Assembly (NCBI GenBank): GCA_034433615.1
Contig: DAOUAJ010000199.1
Span: forward strand, 1-16,250
Source: DAOUAJ01 sp034433615
GTDB taxonomy: Bacteria; Chloroflexota; Anaerolineae; DUEN01
Direction of reading: 5' to 3'
DNA: 16,250 nucleotides
How positions within the stretch are numbered: position 1 is the stretch's first letter; the number at the start of each line of letters is the position of its first letter. The notes under the pieces were generated by a model. It saw only the letters and a list, made by a program, of their open reading frames with translations, was not told where the DNA came from and did no database searches. Of this stretch, positions 13,235-16,250 are shown one piece after another. The position numbers and the translations under genes are program-made.

Positions 13235-15015
13235 TTGTAAAACACCAATCGGGCCTCTGTGCCATGCTCATTGCTTTTGAAACTCAGCGTACCGTCCAGG
13301 TCCTTTTCCACCAGGGTATGGGCGATCTGTAAGCCTAACCCCCGGCTGCGTCGCACATCAAGGTTGGAAGCCAGGCCATGCCCATCATCCCGAATGGTGA
13401 CCCGCACCTCGTTGCCGTCACTTTCCAATTCCACGGTCAGGGTGCCCCGTTCCAATCCTACGAAGGCATGCTGCAAGGCATTGCTGATCAGTTCGTTCAT
13501 GACCAGCGCCAGGGCGGTCGCCTGCTTGGAAGGCAGGTAAATGCTGGGACCACGGACTTCAGCCGTGATGTGCTGCCCTGGGTGCACCAAATAGTGGATA
13601 GAGATGTCGCATACCTGGCGGGCCAGCGCGGAGATGTCCGTCAACCGCAACTGCTCCAACGAGAGGAGTTGATGCACCACGGCGATGGACTTGATGCGGG
13701 TGATGCTGTCGCGCAGGCTCGCGCGCGCGTCCGGGCTGGGGCTTTGTGACATCTCCAATGAGAGCAGGTCGGCCACGGTTTGCAGATTGTTCTTGATGCG
13801 GTGATGCATCTCCTGGATAAGCGTAGACAGGGCCGAGGCGCGGCGGGCCTCTTCGCGCAGCCGCATGTTCTCCAGCGCGATGCCCATCTGCCGGCCCAGG
13901 GAGTTCAGCATAGCCAGATCGTCGGCCTGGAGAGCACCCGGCTCTGTCGCGCCCAGTTGCAAGATGCCCGCCAACTGTTCCGTACCCCGCAGCGGCACCG
14001 ACGCGCATGACAGGAATCCTAGATCCCGACAGGCCGGCCGGCTTATCCGGGCATCATTGCGCACATCTTCCACGACCAACGCTTCATCCTGGGCAACAGA
14101 CAAACCGCACAGGCATTCACCACGTTTCACGGCCATCTCAAGTGACTGTTGGACCCGTGATGTCCTGCTGCCCTGCGCACGACGAGGGTTGCTTTGTGAT
14201 GCCTGCAGAACCAGCTCCTCGCGCGCGGGGTCCCACAGGTAGACGCGGCCGCCATCGAGATCCAGCACATCCAGCAACCGATCCAGAGCACGTTCCAGCG
14301 CCTCGTTGACGTCAAAAGCCTGGTTGATGGCTGCCGAGACAGCGTAGAGGGCCATCAGCTCGCGGTTGCGCCGCTGGAGCTGACGCTGCATGGCCCGATG
14401 CCGGCTGATGTCTCGTAAAATGACCGAGCTGCCGATCACCCGTCCATCGGCGTCTCGCACCAGAGTGTACGTTAATCCAACGTCAATATGCCGGCCACCC
14501 TTCGCCACGCACACCGTCTCGTGGTTGCGTACGCAGCCGACCTGTTCTACCGTGGCTCGTACCTGGCGCCATTTGTTCGTTGCCTCAACCGAGGGTGGAA
14601 GCAAGATCGTGAACGATTGGCCGATGGCTTCCTCAGGTGCATAGTCGAAGATGGCTTGTGCACCCCGATTCCAGCTTCGAATGACACCCGCTGTATCTAA
14701 CTCTGCGATGGCATCTGCTGAATCGTTGGCGGCAGCAGCCAGAAAGCATACCCGCTCATTCAACTCAGCCAGGCGACGCTCAGCTTCGGCGCCCAGGTCC
14801 GATTCCCGGCGCAGCCACCGCAAGAGCCACCACACCGCGACCGGGCCTGTTACACCCAAAATGAGCGCTTCGACAGCAAACCAAAGCGGAGTGTTCAGGC
14901 GTCCGCCGGATGCCCGCTCAATACCTTCATAGGCGATGAGCAGCAGAGCAAGGCCTGCAGGAATGACCCACTGTAACCATCTCAGATGAGCGTTCCAACG
15001 GTTCTCTCGTCGCAA
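13231..15015 (-). CDS. Membrane PAS-GAF sensor histidine kinase (HisKA_2 type)
   Basis: A 594-residue kinase with two predicted membrane helices (about 13-31, 44-66) and only a short external loop, so sensing is probably cytoplasmic or within the membrane. A PAS domain (92-205; SWNRGAQAIFDYAPEEAIG) and a GAF domain (about 228-385) precede the HisKA_2 phosphotransfer helix EMHHRIKNNLQTVADLLSLE, phospho-acceptor His405 by family analogy. The ATPase domain has the N-box VMNELISNALQH (505-516), G1 DDGHGL (543-548) and G2 RGLGLQI (558-564). This kinase type is typically paired with ANTAR regulators, as seen here. The start is TTG at 15015, with GAGGGGG about 7 nt upstream; no ATG occurs early in the frame. 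GAF cysteines (301, 303, 329, 337) could hint at ligand or metal sensing, but this is speculative. Confidence 0.92.
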   Translation of the reverse strand: MRRENRWNAHLRWLQWVIPAGLALLLIAYEGIERASGGRLNTPLWFAVEALILGVTGPVAVWWLLRWLRRESDLGAEAERRLAELNERVCFLAAAANDSADAIAELDTAGVIRSWNRGAQAIFDYAPEEAIGQSFTILLPPSVEATNKWRQVRATVEQVGCVRNHETVCVAKGGRHIDVGLTYTLVRDADGRVIGSSVILRDISRHRAMQRQLQRRNRELMALYAVSAAINQAFDVNEALERALDRLLDVLDLDGGRVYLWDPAREELVLQASQSNPRRAQGSRTSRVQQSLEMAVKRGECLCGLSVAQDEALVVEDVRNDARISRPACRDLGFLSCASVPLRGTEQLAGILQLGATEPGALQADDLAMLNSLGRQMGIALENMRLREEARRASALSTLIQEMHHRIKNNLQTVADLLSLEMSQSPSPDARASLRDSITRIKSIAVVHQLLSLEQLRLTDISALARQVCDISIHYLVHPGQHITAEVRGPSIYLPSKQATALALVMNELISNALQHAFVGLERGTLTVELESDGNEVRVTIRDDGHGLASNLDVRRSRGLGLQIAHTLVEKDLDGTLSFKSNEHGTEARLVFYK

Positions 15016-15347
15016 AGGTACGACCCCCTCTCATCGTTCAGGAAGGCAGGCAAAAATACCCTCTAGCGTCTCAGCGGTTATAGCCAGTCTGATTAGAAGC
15101 CGCGCTTATGCTCGCCAAGTAACCGTGACTTCCAGTCACCACGTCCAGTGCATTTACAAATATATCACCAAGCGTTCACTCTAGCAACCCTACCTGGGGG
15201 AAGTAGACCCGAAGGGTTTCCAAAAACCCTCCGGGTCTTGGCAAGACTATTTTCAGAGGATTTCCGAAGGAATTGCTCATGAACTTGCGTTCACCAACGT
15301 TCGGATGAAAATGACGTGACCGTAGGGCAAATTGCCTTCAAGGGAGC
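15016..15347. other. Divergent intergenic region without a gene
   Basis: This stretch lies between the kinase (minus) and the toxin-antitoxin pair (plus). It holds a short perfect inverted repeat GTGACT-TCC-AGTCAC (15125-15139), the GACCC hairpin (15206-15237) and a CTATTTTCAG segment (15247-15256) that also occurs at 6138-6147. No clear promoter for the kinase was found. Confidence 0.5.
15206..15237. repeat. GACCC-type palindromic intergenic repeat
   Basis: The arms GACCCGAAGGGTTT (15206-15219) and AAACCCTCCGGGTC (15224-15237) form a 14-bp stem with one mismatch and the 4-nt loop CCAA. It lies between divergent genes and lacks a T-tract on either strand, so it is more likely a dispersed palindromic repeat than a terminator. 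Confidence 0.75.
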
Positions 15348-15376
15348 TTGACAGGCACGGCAGGCAGGTGTATACT
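15348..15376 (+). promoter_or_regulatory. Sigma-70-type promoter of the toxin-antitoxin operon
   Basis: A perfect -35 box TTGACA (15348-15353), a 17-nt spacer and the -10 box TATACT (15371-15376), one base from consensus. Transcription would begin near 15383, about 30 nt before the antitoxin ATG. This is the clearest promoter in the window. Confidence 0.85.
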
Positions 15377-15390
15377 GGCGGCGTGTATAC
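15368..15390 (+). promoter_or_regulatory. Candidate operator: two GTGTATAC sites
   Basis: GTGTATAC occurs at 15368-15375 and 15383-15390, 15 bp apart centre to centre, each containing the palindrome GTATAC. The first overlaps the -10 box and the second the predicted start of transcription. Such spaced short palindromes suit binding by a ribbon-helix-helix antitoxin, implying autorepression (inference). Confidence 0.55.
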
Positions 15391-15414
15391 GTATTGACGT
15401 GTAGGAGTAGAGCT

Positions 15415-15660
15415 ATGATCACGAAACTGACGCTCACGATGCCGGTAGAACTGATCCGCCAGGCTAAGGCAGTTGCAGCCCTGCGGGGCGAAACCTTAAG
15501 TGGTGTCCTCCGGGCGCGTCTGGAGGAATACGTTCGAGAATTTCAAGCCGAGTCTCAAGCCAGGGCCCAAGGCGATGATGAGGCCGATTGGAGGCGGTTG
15601 GGCATCGAGCAGTTCTTTGCCGGTTATGCTGAATCTGATGCGGTCTACGATGCCCTATGA
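15415..15660 (+). CDS. Ribbon-helix-helix-type antitoxin
   Basis: An 81-residue protein. The N-terminus KLTLTMPVELIRQAKAVAALRGETLSGVLRARLEEYV is a typical ribbon-helix-helix pattern: a short beta strand (3-8) for DNA contact and two helices (11-24, 27-40). The acidic C-terminal part (52-81) would contact and neutralise the toxin. The ATG at 15415 has AGGAG 7 nt upstream; an upstream TTG at 15394 lacks a ribosome site. It overlaps the toxin gene by 4 nt, so translation is coupled. It likely represses its own promoter through the GTGTATAC sites. Confidence 0.85.
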   Translation: MITKLTLTMPVELIRQAKAVAALRGETLSGVLRARLEEYVREFQAESQARAQGDDEADWRRLGIEQFFAGYAESDAVYDAL

Positions 15661-15977
15661 ATCGCCCCGGTGACGTCGTGCTCTTGCTGTTTCCCTTCAC
15701 CGGTGCAGAAGGGGCAAAGAAACGGCCAGCTCTGGTGTTGCTGGACACGGGGGATGACGGTGTTGTGGTGGCTGGCATCACCAGCCAGATCGCCCGTGGC
15801 GACTTTGATGTTGAGCTGGCGCAATGGCAGCAAGAGGGACTTTTAGCGCCGTCAGTGGTACGAGTACACAAGCTGCTGACGATAGAGAAAGCGCTGATCC
15901 AGCGACGGTTAGGCACGCTCACACCCAACGATTGGACTCAAGTGCGTGAGGCTGTAAAGCGCCTTTGGGCACTGTGA
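15657..15977 (+). CDS. PemK/MazF-family toxin
   Basis: A 106-residue protein of the MazF/PemK endoribonuclease fold. It opens with RPGDVVLLLFPFT, followed by KKRPALVLLD and VVVAGITSQ, the conserved strands and basic RPALVL motif of the family; the C-terminal half has VRVHKLLTIEKALI and a final helix DWTQVREAVKRLWAL. MazF-type toxins cleave mRNA at short sequences; the specificity of this one cannot be read from sequence. The ATG overlaps the antitoxin stop (ATGA, 15657-15660), the usual coupled arrangement. Full length for the family, with no sign of decay. Confidence 0.88.
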   Translation: MNRPGDVVLLLFPFTGAEGAKKRPALVLLDTGDDGVVVAGITSQIARGDFDVELAQWQQEGLLAPSVVRVHKLLTIEKALIQRRLGTLTPNDWTQVREAVKRLWAL

Positions 15978-16250
15978 ACCCAGCCTATCAGGCCCGTCAA
16001 CTTTGGCCTGGTCGGGTCCGTCATTGGGAAAACGTGCGCTTTACCATGAACCACTATGTCCCCGGCGTGATACGCTCACCAGGCTGGCCAGCACAGCTCA
16101 TGGTGTGGGAGTGATTCCCACGGCCCCCTTGGAGTATGACTGATCTTGCCCATGCAGGCGTAGACGCAAGAGCAGGTCTTGGGGGTGGTTGCCAAAACGA
16201 CTTCCGAACAGGTTAAGCCCTCCAGGATGTTCCGCGGTCTCTTTGACCCC
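15978..16250. other. Right-end region, mostly unassigned
   Basis: No long open frame on either strand, no tRNA and no clear terminator after the toxin gene. The only candidate is an edge-truncated minus-strand frame at 16098-16250, listed separately. Confidence 0.5.
16098..16250 (-). CDS. Possible C-terminal end of a gene entering from the right edge
   Basis: A minus-strand frame is open from the window edge to TGA at 16098-16100 (50 residues: starts GVKETAEHPGGLNLFGSRFG, ends KGAVGITPTP). Composition is protein-like, but a second minus frame in the same stretch is also open (it contains CSCVYACMGKI), so the coding frame is uncertain. Not recognised as any family. Confidence 0.25.
   Translation of the reverse strand, partial: GVKETAEHPGGLNLFGSRFGNHPQDLLLRLRLHGQDQSYSKGAVGITPTP

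Noticed and set aside
15206..15237. Intrinsic terminator
   Set aside because: No T-tract on either strand, and it lies between divergent transcripts.

Overview
This window carries a bacterial Wood-Ljungdahl (reductive acetyl-CoA) gene cluster. Every gene from position 131 to 15015 lies on the minus strand; a small toxin-antitoxin pair lies on the plus strand at the right end. DNA is moderately GC-rich. The acetyl-CoA synthase is the bacterial form with a CODH-docking N-terminal domain. A proline-linker membrane protein, a secreted protein whose (frameshifted) tail ends in a YLPL-type motif, and several families of short palindromic intergenic repeats suggest an uncultured Chloroflexota (Anaerolineae-like) anaerobe. 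The pathway is certain; the taxonomic guess is inference.

Layout in order of minus-strand transcription: (1) a membrane PAS-GAF histidine kinase and an ANTAR response regulator, overlapping by 4 nt (15015-12632); (2) an anchored beta-propeller protein and a secreted glycoside-hydrolase-like protein with a frameshift near its 3' end (12358-9738); (3) a leader with a strong intrinsic terminator and mutually exclusive pairings, then an alanine-dehydrogenase-like protein with a cysteine-rich two-CW-type N-terminal domain (9524-8058); (4) formate-tetrahydrofolate ligase, fhs (7999-6215); (5) a repeat-filled gap, a DUF166 protein (5780-4977) and a small HMA-like protein lacking the CxxC metal site (4873-4490); (6) cooS (CO dehydrogenase) and acsB (acetyl-CoA synthase), tightly coupled (4424-131). 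The window ends 130 bp beyond acsB, so the corrinoid protein, methyltransferase and methylene-THF genes, if linked, lie outside it.

How the genes fit together: Fhs activates formate on the methyl branch. CooS reduces CO2 to CO and AcsB condenses CO, a methyl group and CoA. The DUF166 and HMA-like proteins sit between these modules and may serve cofactor or metal maturation (inference). The kinase/ANTAR pair is of the type that controls transcription antitermination through RNA; no canonical ANTAR hexaloop pair was found here, but the alanine-dehydrogenase-like gene has an attenuator-like leader of its own.

Most interesting points: the two-CW/alanine-dehydrogenase fusion with Thr at the usual catalytic Lys; its attenuator-like leader; the HMA-fold protein with ADHH replacing CxxC; and heptanucleotide repeats of two different consensus sequences, each running into the stop codon of a cluster gene.
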